Shown: in pieces, positions 8,173 to 17,317 of the stretch
How positions within the stretch are numbered: the first letter of the stretch is position 1
How the letters are laid out: the number at the start of each line of letters is the position of its first letter
Made by a program: the position numbers and the translations under genes
Assembly (NCBI GenBank): GCA_014860445.1
Contig: JACZJT010000008.1
Location: forward strand, 1 to 64,000
Reading direction: 5' to 3'
Length of the DNA: 64,000 bases
Source of the DNA: Burkholderiales bacterium
GTDB taxonomy: Bacteria; Pseudomonadota; Gammaproteobacteria; Burkholderiales; SG8-39
The notes under the pieces: generated by a model
What the model was told of the DNA's origin: nothing
Databases searched by the model: none
The model's input: only the letters and a program-made list of their open reading frames with translations

Positions 8173-10068
8173 GTGAAAAAGAAAAGGAAGAAGCAGAAGC
8201 AAGTCATCGATACATGGGACGAAGCGGTATGCAAGGGGCTCATAGACCAGTTGTGGTCCTTGCGCGCGAACATGCTGGAAAATGAAGCGGGCTTGACCGG
8301 TGTGCTGGAGAACGCCGATCCCGCCTATCGGGCGAGTGCGCGCAATCTCGCACACTATCTGGCATTGCGCCAGAGCGATCGACGCCCGCTGCAGGAACAA
8401 CTCGCCAGGATCGGCGTCTCCTCCCTGGGCCGGGCCGAATCCCACGTCGTCGCCAATCTCGACAAAGTGCTGGGCATCCTGCATCGCTTGACCGGGCAAG
8501 ACTGGCAGGCGCATTCCCGGGAAGAGCCGACCGGGATTCAAAGCAGTCAAAAGCTGCTCGAGCGCCATACCAGCGACTTGCTCGGAGCGCCACCCGTGGC
8601 GAGGTCGGTGCGCATCATGGTTACCCTGCCTTCGGAGGCCGCCGGGGACTTTGGCCTGGTGCGGCGATTGCTCGTGTCGGGCATGGACATCGCGCGCATC
8701 AATTGCGCCCACGACGGGCCCGAGCAGTGGAAAGCGATGGCCGCTCACGTTCGTCGTGCAGCCAAGACCGAGGGCCGGTCGGTCAAGATCCTCATGGATC
8801 TCGGGGGGCCCAAATTGCGCACAGGCCCGATGTCGCCCGGGCCCGCTGTTCTCAAGTTGCGACCGCAGCGCGACGAAATCGGGCGTGTCCTGGTTCCCGC
8901 GCAGCTGGGCCTGCGCGCGGCGGGAGGGAACGCACAGGTCGACGCTGTCACCGTGCACGCCGGGGTCGACGAGCAGTGGCTGGATCAATTGAAGGCGGGC
9001 GACCATGTCGATCTTGTCGATGCACGCGGTTCGCGCCGCAGCCTGCGCGTCGTGCGTCGCGACACGGGCGGGGTGCTGACCGAATGCGCGCAAACGCTTT
9101 ATCTGGTGCCGGAAACGCGCTTGAAACTGCGGCGCAAGAACAGCCCTATGCGCACCAGCCTTCTGACCGACTTGCCCGCCAAAGAGGGAACGATGCATCT
9201 TGAGCGCGGCAACACGCTGTTTCTGACGCGCGGCGGACTCGGTCGGACCACGACGATCGGAAAGAGGAAGAAGCAGCGCACGGCCTTTGCGGTGGCCTGC
9301 ACTTTGCCGGAAATATTTCAGCAGGTTTGTGTCGGAGAGCGAATCTGGTTTGACGACGGGCGTATCGGCGGCGTCATTCGCCGTATCGAGAAAGACAGGC
9401 TGGAGATCGAAGTTACGCAGGCCCGGGATATCGGCGAAAAACTGGCCGGCGACAAGGGGATCAATCTGCCGGACAGCCAAATCGATTTGCCAGCCCTGAC
9501 CGAAAAGGACATCGAGGACCTGAAGGATGTCGCCAAACTGGCCGACCTGGTGGGCTTGTCATTCGTGCAAAGCGCCAGGGACGTGGAAGCCTTGCGGGCC
9601 CGTCTGATCGAACTCGGCGCAGCCGATCTGGGCATCGTGCTCAAAATCGAAACCCGCCGCAGCTTCGAGAATCTGCCCGAATTGTTGTTTTCCGCGATGT
9701 CGGGCAAGGCGGCCGGTGTCATGATCGCCCGCGGCGACCTCGCCGTGGAATGCGGCTACGAACGTCTGGCGGAAGTACAGGAGGAGATACTTTGGGCGGC
9801 GGAGGCGGCGCACATGCCGGTGATCTGGGCGACGCAGGTTCTGGAAACACTGGCCAAGACCGGACTGCCGTCGCGCGCCGAAATCACCGACGCGGCCATG
9901 GGCGAACGGGCGGAATGCGTCATGCTCAACAAGGGGCCGCATATCACCGAGGCCATGCGCACTCTGGACGATATTTTGCGCCGCATGCAGGCACACCAGT
10001 CCAAGAAGCGGCCGCTGCTGCGCGCCCTCGCTGCGTGGGGCGGCGGGCGTAAATCCGCGAAAGGCTGA
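8173..10068 (+). CDS. Pyruvate kinase family protein with N-terminal extension
   Basis: Pyruvate kinase converts phosphoenolpyruvate and ADP to pyruvate and ATP. The catalytic barrel is recognisable: LGGPKLRTG, VLKIETRRSF near 490 with the catalytic Lys, metal-site ARGDLAVE near 518, and WATQVLETLAKTG near 552. It is odd in three ways. A helical N-terminal extension of about 140 residues starts with a very basic KKKRKKQKQ. The B-domain region is long. The chain stops soon after the barrel, so the usual C-terminal allosteric domain is missing. At 631 residues it exceeds the normal 470-480. The substrate-loop RxNFSH appears as RINCAHDG. GTG 8173 is the start; an ATG at 8168 is out of frame. Activity is likely, but regulation should differ from PykF or PykA. 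Confidence 0.8.
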   Translation: MKKKRKKQKQVIDTWDEAVCKGLIDQLWSLRANMLENEAGLTGVLENADPAYRASARNLAHYLALRQSDRRPLQEQLARIGVSSLGRAESHVVANLDKVLGILHRLTGQDWQAHSREEPTGIQSSQKLLERHTSDLLGAPPVARSVRIMVTLPSEAAGDFGLVRRLLVSGMDIARINCAHDGPEQWKAMAAHVRRAAKTEGRSVKILMDLGGPKLRTGPMSPGPAVLKLRPQRDEIGRVLVPAQLGLRAAGGNAQVDAVTVHAGVDEQWLDQLKAGDHVDLVDARGSRRSLRVVRRDTGGVLTECAQTLYLVPETRLKLRRKNSPMRTSLLTDLPAKEGTMHLERGNTLFLTRGGLGRTTTIGKRKKQRTAFAVACTLPEIFQQVCVGERIWFDDGRIGGVIRRIEKDRLEIEVTQARDIGEKLAGDKGINLPDSQIDLPALTEKDIEDLKDVAKLADLVGLSFVQSARDVEALRARLIELGAADLGIVLKIETRRSFENLPELLFSAMSGKAAGVMIARGDLAVECGYERLAEVQEEILWAAEAAHMPVIWATQVLETLAKTGLPSRAEITDAAMGERAECVMLNKGPHITEAMRTLDDILRRMQAHQSKKRPLLRALAAWGGGRKSAKG

Positions 10069-10089
10069 GTCGGCCGGAGGGGGGTGTCT

Positions 10090-10374
10090 TTAGGTCACGG
10101 CCAGATCGAAGTTGCGCCGAACCATCAGGCAGTCGATGGATCCGGCCTGAAATTCACGGCACACCAGGGGGCGGTTCGCGTAGACCCCGCACTGCGCCGA
10201 CCTTCCGATCTCACCCGTTAGTGCGGCACAGCGGTTGCCATAGCACTGCATGCGCCCGTGCTCGAAATCGACGAATTCGTCCGGAATTCCCGCCCCATCG
10301 CCGTCGCCGATAAAAGCCGGCCACGTGTCCGAGTAGGCGCAGCACGCGCCGCATGCAAGACAGTCGAAGTCCAA
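10090..10374 (-). CDS. YkgJ-family cysteine cluster protein
   Basis: A 94-residue protein whose N-terminus reads DFDCLACGACC, followed by Cys residues in MQCYGNRCAAL, AQCGVYANRPLVCREF and IDC. This spacing is that of the CxxCxxxCC (YkgJ, UPF0153) family, thought to bind zinc or an iron-sulphur cluster; function is unknown. It starts nine bases downstream of the thiolase stop on the same strand, so it is probably the second gene of that transcript. Its 3' end faces the pyruvate kinase gene convergently. Confidence 0.82.
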   Translation of the reverse strand: MDFDCLACGACCAYSDTWPAFIGDGDGAGIPDEFVDFEHGRMQCYGNRCAALTGEIGRSAQCGVYANRPLVCREFQAGSIDCLMVRRNFDLAVT

Positions 10375-10383
10375 GCGGTGGCG

Positions 10384-11565
10384 CTACATCCGCTCGAATA
10401 CCGCGGCAATCCCCTGTCCGCCGCCTATGCACATGGTCACCAGCGCGTAACGGCTGCCGGTGCGCTGCAGTTCGTAGATTGCCTTGACCGTGAGCAGGAC
10501 GCCGGTGGCGCCGATGGGATGGCCCAATGCGACCGCACCGCCGTTCGGATTGGTCTTGGCAGGATCGAATTGCAGATCCTTGGCCACCGCACAGGCTTGC
10601 GCTGCGAAGGCTTCGTTCGACTCGACCACGTCCATGTCGCTCACTTTGAGGCCGGCACGCGTGAGCGCAGACTGCACCGCGAGCACAGGGCCGATACCCA
10701 TGTACTTGGGGTCGACGCCCGCATGTCCATAGGCGAGCAGGCGCGCCATCGGCTTGAGCCCCTTTTTCGCGGCGGCTCCGGCTTCCATCAAGATCACCGC
10801 CGCGGCGCCGTCGTTGATGCCCGAGGCATTGCCCGCGGTGACCGAACCGTCTTTCTTGAATACTGTTTTCAGCTTGGCCATGCCTTCCATGCTCGCATCG
10901 GCGCGCGGGTGCTCGTCGGTATCGAACACCGTCACGCCCTTGCGCGTTTTGAGCTCGATCGGCAGGATCTGGTCCTTGAAATACCCCTTCTGGATGGCGT
11001 TGATCGCACGCCGGTGGCTTTCCACGGCAAATTCATCCTGCTGTTTTCGGGTGATGCTCCACTTTTCGGCCACGTTTTCCGCGGTGATGCCCATGTGCAC
11101 TGTGTCAAAAGGGTCGGTGAGCGCGCCCACCATCATGTCTACGGTACCGCCGTCGCCCATGCGCTGGCCCCAGCGCAGTGTCGGCATCAGGTAGCCACCG
11201 CGGCTCATCGATTCGGCGCCGCCCGCAAGCGCAATATCGGCGTCGCCGAGCAGGATGGTCTGCGCCGCGCTCACGATGGCCTGCATGCCGCTGCCGCACA
11301 GGCGGTTCAGCGTCATTGCCGGCGTATGGTGGGAAAGGCCCGCGCTGACCATGGCGACGCGCGACAGGTACATGTCTTTCGGTTCGGTGTGTATGACGTG
11401 GCCGAACACCACATGCCCGACCTCGGCCGCATCGATCTTGGCGCGCGCCACCGCTTCGCGCGCGACCTTCGCGCCGAGTTCCGTAGGCGCGATGTCCTTC
11501 AGCGCGCTGCCGTAATCACCGATTGCGGTGCGCACACCGCTGACCACTACGACTTCTCTGCTCAT
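10384..11565 (-). CDS. Acetyl-CoA acetyltransferase / beta-ketothiolase
   Basis: This 393-residue type II thiolase has all catalytic elements: nucleophile Cys in NRLCGSGMQA near 90, His in GHPIGATG near 350, and the second Cys in CIGGGQG near 380. It catalyses the reversible condensation of two acyl-CoA molecules. The sequence (VVVSGVRTAIGDYGSALKD, MYLSRVAMVSAGL) resembles BktB-like beta-ketothiolases of betaproteobacteria, which accept C4-C5 substrates for polyhydroxyalkanoate synthesis or beta-oxidation. No phaB or phaC lies nearby, so the pathway is not fixed. A small perfect hairpin (GGCGCGA, loop TGC, TCGCGCC; 11589-11605) lies in its upstream region. The cysteine-cluster gene follows directly. 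Confidence 0.9.
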   Translation of the reverse strand: MSREVVVVSGVRTAIGDYGSALKDIAPTELGAKVAREAVARAKIDAAEVGHVVFGHVIHTEPKDMYLSRVAMVSAGLSHHTPAMTLNRLCGSGMQAIVSAAQTILLGDADIALAGGAESMSRGGYLMPTLRWGQRMGDGGTVDMMVGALTDPFDTVHMGITAENVAEKWSITRKQQDEFAVESHRRAINAIQKGYFKDQILPIELKTRKGVTVFDTDEHPRADASMEGMAKLKTVFKKDGSVTAGNASGINDGAAAVILMEAGAAAKKGLKPMARLLAYGHAGVDPKYMGIGPVLAVQSALTRAGLKVSDMDVVESNEAFAAQACAVAKDLQFDPAKTNPNGGAVALGHPIGATGVLLTVKAIYELQRTGSRYALVTMCIGGGQGIAAVFERM

Positions 11566-11708
11566 TTGGGATCTCCTTGAATGTGGACGGCGCGATGCTC
11601 GCGCCGCTGATCATGCACGCGATCAATCCTACACCTATTGCGCCAAACGAAATGTGCGATGCATGCAACGCGGGGAAAATTGCGCCCGGCGGTGCGACAC
11701 CGGCCCGC

Positions 11709-12701
11709 CTAGAGGTAGTGCTGGCCGATGAACCAGGCGACCGCGGCGATGAATGCGGAGCAGGGGATGGTGAGTACCCATGCCCAGACGATGTTGCCGG
11801 CCACGCCCCAGCGGACTGCGTTGAACTTGTTCACCGAGCCGACGCCCACGATGGCGCCGGTAATGGTGTGGGTGGTGGATACCGGGATGCCCAGCCCGGT
11901 GGCAAGGAAAAGCGTAATGGCACCGCCGGTTTCAGCGCAGGCGCCGCCCACGGGTTTGAGTTTGGTGATCTTTTGACCCATGGTCTTGACGATGCGCCAG
12001 CCGCCGAACATGGTGCCCAGCGCCATCGCCGACTGGCAGGCCATCACCACCCAGAAGGGCAGGGACTCCTTCGGCCCGGTCACGTTGGCGGCAATCAGCA
12101 GCATCCAGATGATACCCATGGTTTTTTGCGCGTCGTTGCCGCCGTGCCCCAGGCTGTAGAGCGAGGCCGAGACGAACTGCAGTCTCCGGAACCAGCGATC
12201 GACGCGATGCGGCGTGGTGCCGGAGAATATCCACGAGACGGCGAACATCAACAAGGACCCGAGCGCCAAGCCCAGCAGCGGCGAGAGCACGATGGCGGCC
12301 GTCGTCTTGAGAAACCCCGACGCTACCAGTGCGCCCACTCCGCCCTTGGCCACGCCTGCGCCCGCGAGGCCGCCTATCAGTGCATGTGAGGAGCTGGAGG
12401 GAATCCCGAAATACCAGGTAATGATGTTCCAGCTGATCGCTCCCATCAATGCGCCGAACACGACGTAATGATCCACGACGTCCGCATGGATGATGCCCTT
12501 GCCCACCGTCGCGGCGACCAGCAGGCCGAAAAACAGGAAGGCGATGAAATTGAAAAACGCGGCCCACAGCACCGCCCACTGCGGGCGCATCACGCGGGTG
12601 GACACAATCGTGGCAATCGAGTTTGCCGCGTCGTGAAAGCCATTGAGAAAATCGAACGCGAGCGCCAGGGCGATCAGGAATATGAGGATATGAAGACTCA
12701 T
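11709..12701 (-). CDS. pit: Low-affinity inorganic phosphate transporter (Pit family)
   Basis: The 330-residue protein is strongly hydrophobic with about ten membrane segments. It has the two inverted PiT signature repeats: DFLNGFHDAANSIATIVSTR near the N-terminus and GIPVSTTHTITGAIVGVGS near the C-terminus. Pit proteins import metal-phosphate complexes with protons. The short length (about 330 rather than 500) is typical of the Pit type paired with a DUF47 protein. The start is 15 bases after the stop of such a gene on the same strand, giving a two-gene operon. ppk1 is next, so imported phosphate and polyphosphate storage are encoded side by side. Confidence 0.92.
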   Translation of the reverse strand: MSLHILIFLIALALAFDFLNGFHDAANSIATIVSTRVMRPQWAVLWAAFFNFIAFLFFGLLVAATVGKGIIHADVVDHYVVFGALMGAISWNIITWYFGIPSSSSHALIGGLAGAGVAKGGVGALVASGFLKTTAAIVLSPLLGLALGSLLMFAVSWIFSGTTPHRVDRWFRRLQFVSASLYSLGHGGNDAQKTMGIIWMLLIAANVTGPKESLPFWVVMACQSAMALGTMFGGWRIVKTMGQKITKLKPVGGACAETGGAITLFLATGLGIPVSTTHTITGAIVGVGSVNKFNAVRWGVAGNIVWAWVLTIPCSAFIAAVAWFIGQHYL

Positions 12702-12716
12702 CGGCGAGCGTCGCGC

Positions 12717-13343
12717 TCAGGCGTTTTCAATCACGATGCCCTGGATGATGTTGGCCACGTCCTCGCAGTGGTCGGTCACCGTCTCCAGGTGCTCGTACAC
12801 CGTGCGCTGTTTGATCAACTCCTTGACGTCGGGTTCGTCCCGGAACAGGCGTCCGATGGCGGCGCGCATTACGTGGTCGGCATCGGACTCCAGCCGGTCT
12901 ATGTCATGGCATATCTCCATGATCGCGTCGCCGTTTTTCATGTTTGGGAGCAGTTCCACCGCGCGCTTCACTTTCTCGCAGCATTCCACACAGATATCCG
13001 CGAGTTTTTTTGCGTCGGGCGACAAAATGCGCACGTCGTACAGAAAGATGAGCTGCGCCGAGTCCTCGATAAGGTCGAGGATGTTGTCCATTTCGGATAT
13101 CAGATGATGAATGTCGTCGCGGTCTATCGGCGTAATGAAAGTCTTGTGCAACAGTTCGATCGTGCTGCGGGTGATCTTGTCGCCCCGCTTTTCTATCGTT
13201 TCGACATTGCGTGCGCGGCGCTCGAGGTCGTCGCCGTTCGCCATCAGCGCCGCCAGTTCGCGGCTGCCTTCGAGGATCAGCGCCGCGTGCTCGTTGAACA
13301 GATCGAAAAACTTTCCTTCGCGCGGCATAAAGCGACTGAACAT
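12717..13343 (-). CDS. DUF47 family PhoU-like phosphate transport regulator
   Basis: A helical protein of 208 residues, starting MFSRFMPREGKFFDLF at ATG 13343. A longer frame upstream to 13412 looks non-coding and lacks family similarity. DUF47 proteins (TIGR00153) share the PhoU three-helix-bundle fold and metal-binding acidic motifs; here EKRGDKITRSTIELLHKTF, DRDDIHHLISEMDNILD and DIDRLESDADHVMR are seen. They are almost always co-transcribed with a pit transporter and are thought to control it. The pit gene follows after 15 bases. Confidence 0.9.
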   Translation of the reverse strand: MFSRFMPREGKFFDLFNEHAALILEGSRELAALMANGDDLERRARNVETIEKRGDKITRSTIELLHKTFITPIDRDDIHHLISEMDNILDLIEDSAQLIFLYDVRILSPDAKKLADICVECCEKVKRAVELLPNMKNGDAIMEICHDIDRLESDADHVMRAAIGRLFRDEPDVKELIKQRTVYEHLETVTDHCEDVANIIQGIVIENA

Positions 13344-13433
13344 CGCGACCTCGACACAGAAAATGGAGCGGTTGATATGGGTGTCTTTTGCAGCGGCAGG
13401 CGGATTGCGCATTTCCAGCCGTTTCGACGCGGA

Positions 13434-13462
13434 ATTGTAACAATAGCTGCGCGCGCTGTCCT
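13434..13462 (-). promoter_or_regulatory. Candidate sigma-70 promoter of the DUF47-pit operon
   Basis: Read on the minus strand, AGGACA (13457-13462) and TACAAT (13434-13439) are separated by 17 bases. They match the consensus at four and five of six positions, and the -10 lies about 90 bases before ATG 13343. I saw no clear Pho box here. Confidence 0.35.
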
Positions 13463-13524
13463 GAAAAATACCTCGCGGTCCCGTTTCCCGTGGGATTATT
13501 TCGACGCGAAGATCGCGCCGGCGA

Positions 13525-15612
13525 TCATTCGTGGGCGAGTTCGCCCAGCAGCATCAATTGCGCCGAGCGGGGCAGCGTGCCGCGGGGGTTCTTGCGCGTG
13601 TATCGGCCGTCCGCGTTCATGTCCCAGGCCTGGCGGTTGTCTTTCAGATAGGGCTTGAGTCCTTCCTTGATGACGCGTTGCCGGAGCTTCTTGTCGAGCA
13701 CCGGAAAACACACCTCGACGCGGCGGAAAAAATTGCGATCCATCCAGTCCGCGCTGGACAGATAGACGACTTCCTTGTCCCCGTTCAGGAAATAGAAAAT
13801 GCGCGTGTGCTCGAGGAATCGGCCGACGATGGAGCGCACGCGGATACGTTCCGACAGGCCGGGCACCCCGGGCCGCAGCGCGCACACGCCGCGCACCAGC
13901 AGGTCGACGCGCACCCCGGCCTGCGAGGCGGCGTAGAGCGCTTCGATTACCGTTGGCTCGAGCAGGGCGTTCATCTTTGCGATGATGCGTGCAGGCTTGC
14001 CCGCCTTGGCAAGCCGCGTCTCGTTCTTGATTGCGGCCATGATGTTCGCGTGCAGGGTGAACGGTGCCTGCAGCAGGTGTTTCAGCGTTCCCGCCTTGCC
14101 CAGGCCGGTCAGTTGCTTGAATACCTCGTTGACGTCCGCACAAACGTCCTGATTGCAGGTGATCAGCCCGAAATCGGTGTACAGCCGCGCGGTTCGCGCA
14201 TGGTAGTTGCCCGTGCCCAGATGCGCATAGCGGCGCAGCTTTCCGTCCTCGCGCCGTACCACCAGCGCCATCTTTGCGTGCGTCTTGTGCGCGACTACGC
14301 CGTACACGACATGGGCGCCGACCTCCTCCAACCGCTGTGCCCAGTTGATGTTGGCCTCTTCCTCGAAGCGAGCCATCAGTTCCACCACCACGGTCACTTC
14401 CTTGCCCCTGCTGGCGGCTTCGATCAGGGCTTCCATGATGGCGGAGTCCGTGCCTATACGATAGACGGTCTGTTTGATCGCAACGACCTGGGGGTCTTCG
14501 GCGGCTTCCTGGATGAAATTGACCACGGGAGTGAAAGACTGAAACGGGTGGTGCAGCAGCACATCGGTCTTGCGCACCGCGGCGAATATATTGGCTCGTT
14601 TCGCCAGCACCGCCGGGCGGCCCGGTCGAAACTCGGGAAACGCCAGATCGGGCCTGTCGACGAGCGCCGGGATCTGCATCAGCCGCACCAGGTTCACAGG
14701 TCCGTTGACCTGGTACAGGTCGTCCGCCCCGAGTTCGGTCTGCTGCAGCAGAAAGTCGGCCATGGCCTGGTTACAGTTGTCGGCAACTTCCAACCGCACT
14801 GCCGCGCCAAGGTTGCGCAGCGGCAGTTCGCCCTGCAGCGCGGTGCGCAGGTTCTTGACTTCCTCCTCGTCCACGAACAGATCGCTGTTGCGGGTTACGC
14901 GAAACTGGTAGCAACCGCGCACGCTCATGCCCGCGAACAACTCGGATGCATGCTCGTGCAGTACCGACGAGAGAAACACGAAGCATTGCTCCTTGGCCGG
15001 TTGCAATCCACTCGGCAGTCGGATCATGCGCGGCAGGATCCGCGGCGCCTGCACGATTGCCGCGCGGGAGTCGCGGCCGAATGCGTCGCGACCTTCCAGT
15101 TCCACGGCAAAGTTCAGGCTCTTGTTGAAAACACGCGGGAAAGGGTGTGCCGGATCCAGACCGATAGGCGTGAGCACCGGCATCATTTCACTGAAGAAGT
15201 ATTCGCGGACCCAGGCGCGCTGCGCGTCGTTCAGGTCGTTTCGGCGCAAAAAGCGCACGCCGGCTTTGGCGAGTTCTGGCAGGATCTGTTCGTTTAACAG
15301 GCGGTACTGGCGTTCCACCATTTCGTGCGCGATGCGGCTGACTGCGGCAAACACCTCGCCCGGCGTCATTCCGTCGCGCCCCGCGGTGGACAGGTTGACG
15401 CGTATCGTTTCCTTCAGTTCGGCGACGCGAATCTCGAAGAATTCGTCCAGATTGCTGCTGACGATGCATAGAAATCGCAGGCGTTCGAGCAAGGGCATAT
15501 CCGCGTCCTCTGCCTGGGCGAGCACGCGGCGATTGAACTCGAGGATGCCGATTTCCCGGTTGAGGAACTGCGCCGGCGTAGCGGACATTGCATCTTTTTT
15601 CTTGGGCAACAT
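13525..15612 (-). CDS. ppk1: Polyphosphate kinase 1
   Basis: PPK1 polymerises the gamma phosphate of ATP into polyphosphate and can run in reverse. From ATG 15612 (MLPKKK) the product is about 695 residues, the usual length. Family landmarks are in order: FLNREIGILEFNRRVL and SNLDEFFEIRV at the N-terminus, then the autophosphorylated His region AHKTHAKMALVVRRE, YAHLGTGNYHARTARLYTDFGL, and a C-terminal phospholipase-D-like ILSSADWM-type segment (VYLSSADWMDRNFFRRVE). ATG 15588 (MSATPAQ) is an alternative start; the longer frame to 15735 adds residues unlike the family. It is divergent from ppx, its functional opposite, across about 190 bases. Confidence 0.94.
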   Translation of the reverse strand: MLPKKKDAMSATPAQFLNREIGILEFNRRVLAQAEDADMPLLERLRFLCIVSSNLDEFFEIRVAELKETIRVNLSTAGRDGMTPGEVFAAVSRIAHEMVERQYRLLNEQILPELAKAGVRFLRRNDLNDAQRAWVREYFFSEMMPVLTPIGLDPAHPFPRVFNKSLNFAVELEGRDAFGRDSRAAIVQAPRILPRMIRLPSGLQPAKEQCFVFLSSVLHEHASELFAGMSVRGCYQFRVTRNSDLFVDEEEVKNLRTALQGELPLRNLGAAVRLEVADNCNQAMADFLLQQTELGADDLYQVNGPVNLVRLMQIPALVDRPDLAFPEFRPGRPAVLAKRANIFAAVRKTDVLLHHPFQSFTPVVNFIQEAAEDPQVVAIKQTVYRIGTDSAIMEALIEAASRGKEVTVVVELMARFEEEANINWAQRLEEVGAHVVYGVVAHKTHAKMALVVRREDGKLRRYAHLGTGNYHARTARLYTDFGLITCNQDVCADVNEVFKQLTGLGKAGTLKHLLQAPFTLHANIMAAIKNETRLAKAGKPARIIAKMNALLEPTVIEALYAASQAGVRVDLLVRGVCALRPGVPGLSERIRVRSIVGRFLEHTRIFYFLNGDKEVVYLSSADWMDRNFFRRVEVCFPVLDKKLRQRVIKEGLKPYLKDNRQAWDMNADGRYTRKNPRGTLPRSAQLMLLGELAHE

Positions 15613-15800
15613 GGCTTCAGCTTCGGATGCTACGGGAATATTACATGAATTGGGAAACAGCTTAAATGCACAATATATCCCGTATTTGACGCCTCCGCCG
15701 GAGCCGTCGGGCCCGTCCGCACGCCGACCCGGCACCGGCTCAAGCGACCGGGCGTTTCTCGTTGCGCGACGCCTGTTCCAGGTGCTAAGGTAATCGGGTC

Positions 15801-17300
15801 ATGCAATACGAAACACTCGCAGCCGTCGATCTGGGCTCCAACAGCTTTCATCTGCAGATCGGACGCGTCGTCGACGACCAGATCTATCTTCTTGATGCGC
15901 TGCGCGAGCCGGTGCGCCTGGGTGCCGGGCTGACGCGCGACAAGCGCATCGACCGCGCGACCCAGGTGCGTGCGTTGGAGGCGCTGAGGCGGTTCTCCGA
16001 TCGCTTGCGCGGTTTTCCCGCCGAGGCGGTGCGCGTGGTAGGCACCAATGCGCTGCGCGTGGCCAAGAATTCGCGCCAGTTCCTGTCCGAGGCAAAAGTG
16101 GCGCTGGGATTTCCGATCGAAATCATCGCGGGGCGAGAGGAAGCGCGGCTGATATACCTCGGCGTGGCGCACAGCCTGCCGCTCAGCCGTGAAAAGCGCC
16201 TGGTGATGGACATCGGCGGCGGCTCGACCGAGTTCATCATCGGCATCGGCGTCGAGCCCAAGCTGGTGGACAGCTTGTATATGGGCTGCGTCAGCTTCAG
16301 TCTGAAATATTTCCCCGAGGGCAGGCTGGAGAAGTCCGCGTTCAAACAGGCCGAGCTCGCGGCCAGAACCGAGCTGCAGACCATCGTCAAGCAGTACACC
16401 CGCCATGGCTGGGCCGAGGCCGTGGGATCCTCGGGGACCGCGCGCTCGATCGCTTCCATCGTCGAGGCCAATGGATGGAGCGAACACGGCGTTTCGGCTT
16501 CAGGGTTGGACAAACTGCGCAGCGCAGTTCTCAAGGCCGGTGACATCGCGCGCCTCGACTTGCCCGGCATGCGCGAAGACCGGGCGTCCATACTGCCGGG
16601 CGGTCTGGCCATCATGTGCGCCGCGTTCGACGAGCTTGGCATCGAGCACTTGAACGTGACGGACGCGGCCCTGCGCCAGGGCGTGCTCTACGACCTGCTC
16701 GGCCGAGTGCAAAAGCACGACATGCGCGAGGTCACGGCGCGCCAATTCATGGGCCGCTACCATGTTGATACCGCGCAGGCGCAGCGCGTGGCGGAACTGG
16801 CAACGAAGCTGTTTCGCCATTTGCGCGAGCCCGAGGACGACTCCCACGCAGAGCAGATACTCGCATGGGCCGCCGATTTGCATGAGATCGGCATTTCCAT
16901 CGCCCACAGCGGTTATCACAAGCACTCTGCCTATGTGATCGCCAATGCCGACATGCCCGGCTTCTCGCGCATGGAACAGTCGCAGTTGGCGCGGCTGGTA
17001 CTCGCGCACCGCGGAAAACTGGCCAAGCTGCAGGATCCTAGCCCTGACCCGGGTGATTGGGATCTTGTATTTTGCCTGCGTCTGGCAAGCTTGTTCTGCC
17101 GCAATCGCACGGATTTCGATCTGCCGCAACTCGCCTGCGAAATGACCGAGAGTGGCTTTCGATTGTTGCTGCCGGAGGCCTTGCTCGAGGGGCGCGCGTT
17201 GACTGCGGCTGCGCTTGCCGACGAAGCAGATGAGTGGAAATCGATCGGCTTGCGCCTGGAGGTGAAGCCGCTGCGCGACGCCGCCTCCAAACCGGCCTGA
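15801..17300 (+). CDS. ppx: Exopolyphosphatase (Ppx/GppA family)
   Basis: Ppx removes terminal phosphates from polyphosphate, and members of the family also act on pppGpp. The 499-residue protein opens with the actin-like ATPase motif AAVDLGSNSFHLQI and carries MDIGGGSTEFIIG near 135, VGSSGTARSI near 210, and a C-terminal HD-type helical domain (WAADLHEIGISIAHSGYHKHSAY). This is the long, four-domain form like E. coli Ppx. It is divergent from ppk1, so shared regulation of synthesis and breakdown is plausible; no clear Pho box is visible in the spacer. The 3' end faces sixA convergently with 17 bases between stops. Confidence 0.93.
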   Translation: MQYETLAAVDLGSNSFHLQIGRVVDDQIYLLDALREPVRLGAGLTRDKRIDRATQVRALEALRRFSDRLRGFPAEAVRVVGTNALRVAKNSRQFLSEAKVALGFPIEIIAGREEARLIYLGVAHSLPLSREKRLVMDIGGGSTEFIIGIGVEPKLVDSLYMGCVSFSLKYFPEGRLEKSAFKQAELAARTELQTIVKQYTRHGWAEAVGSSGTARSIASIVEANGWSEHGVSASGLDKLRSAVLKAGDIARLDLPGMREDRASILPGGLAIMCAAFDELGIEHLNVTDAALRQGVLYDLLGRVQKHDMREVTARQFMGRYHVDTAQAQRVAELATKLFRHLREPEDDSHAEQILAWAADLHEIGISIAHSGYHKHSAYVIANADMPGFSRMEQSQLARLVLAHRGKLAKLQDPSPDPGDWDLVFCLRLASLFCRNRTDFDLPQLACEMTESGFRLLLPEALLEGRALTAAALADEADEWKSIGLRLEVKPLRDAASKPA

Positions 17301-17317
17301 GCGGACCCGCTGTCTGC

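Noticed and set aside
11589-11605. Perfect seven-pair hairpin before the thiolase gene as a terminator
   Set aside because: No T-run follows on either strand and it lies too close to the thiolase start to assign a role.
15613-15800. Pho box between ppk1 and ppx
   Set aside because: No pair of GTCAT-like half-sites with 11-base spacing was found; CTGTTT and TTCATG are too weak.
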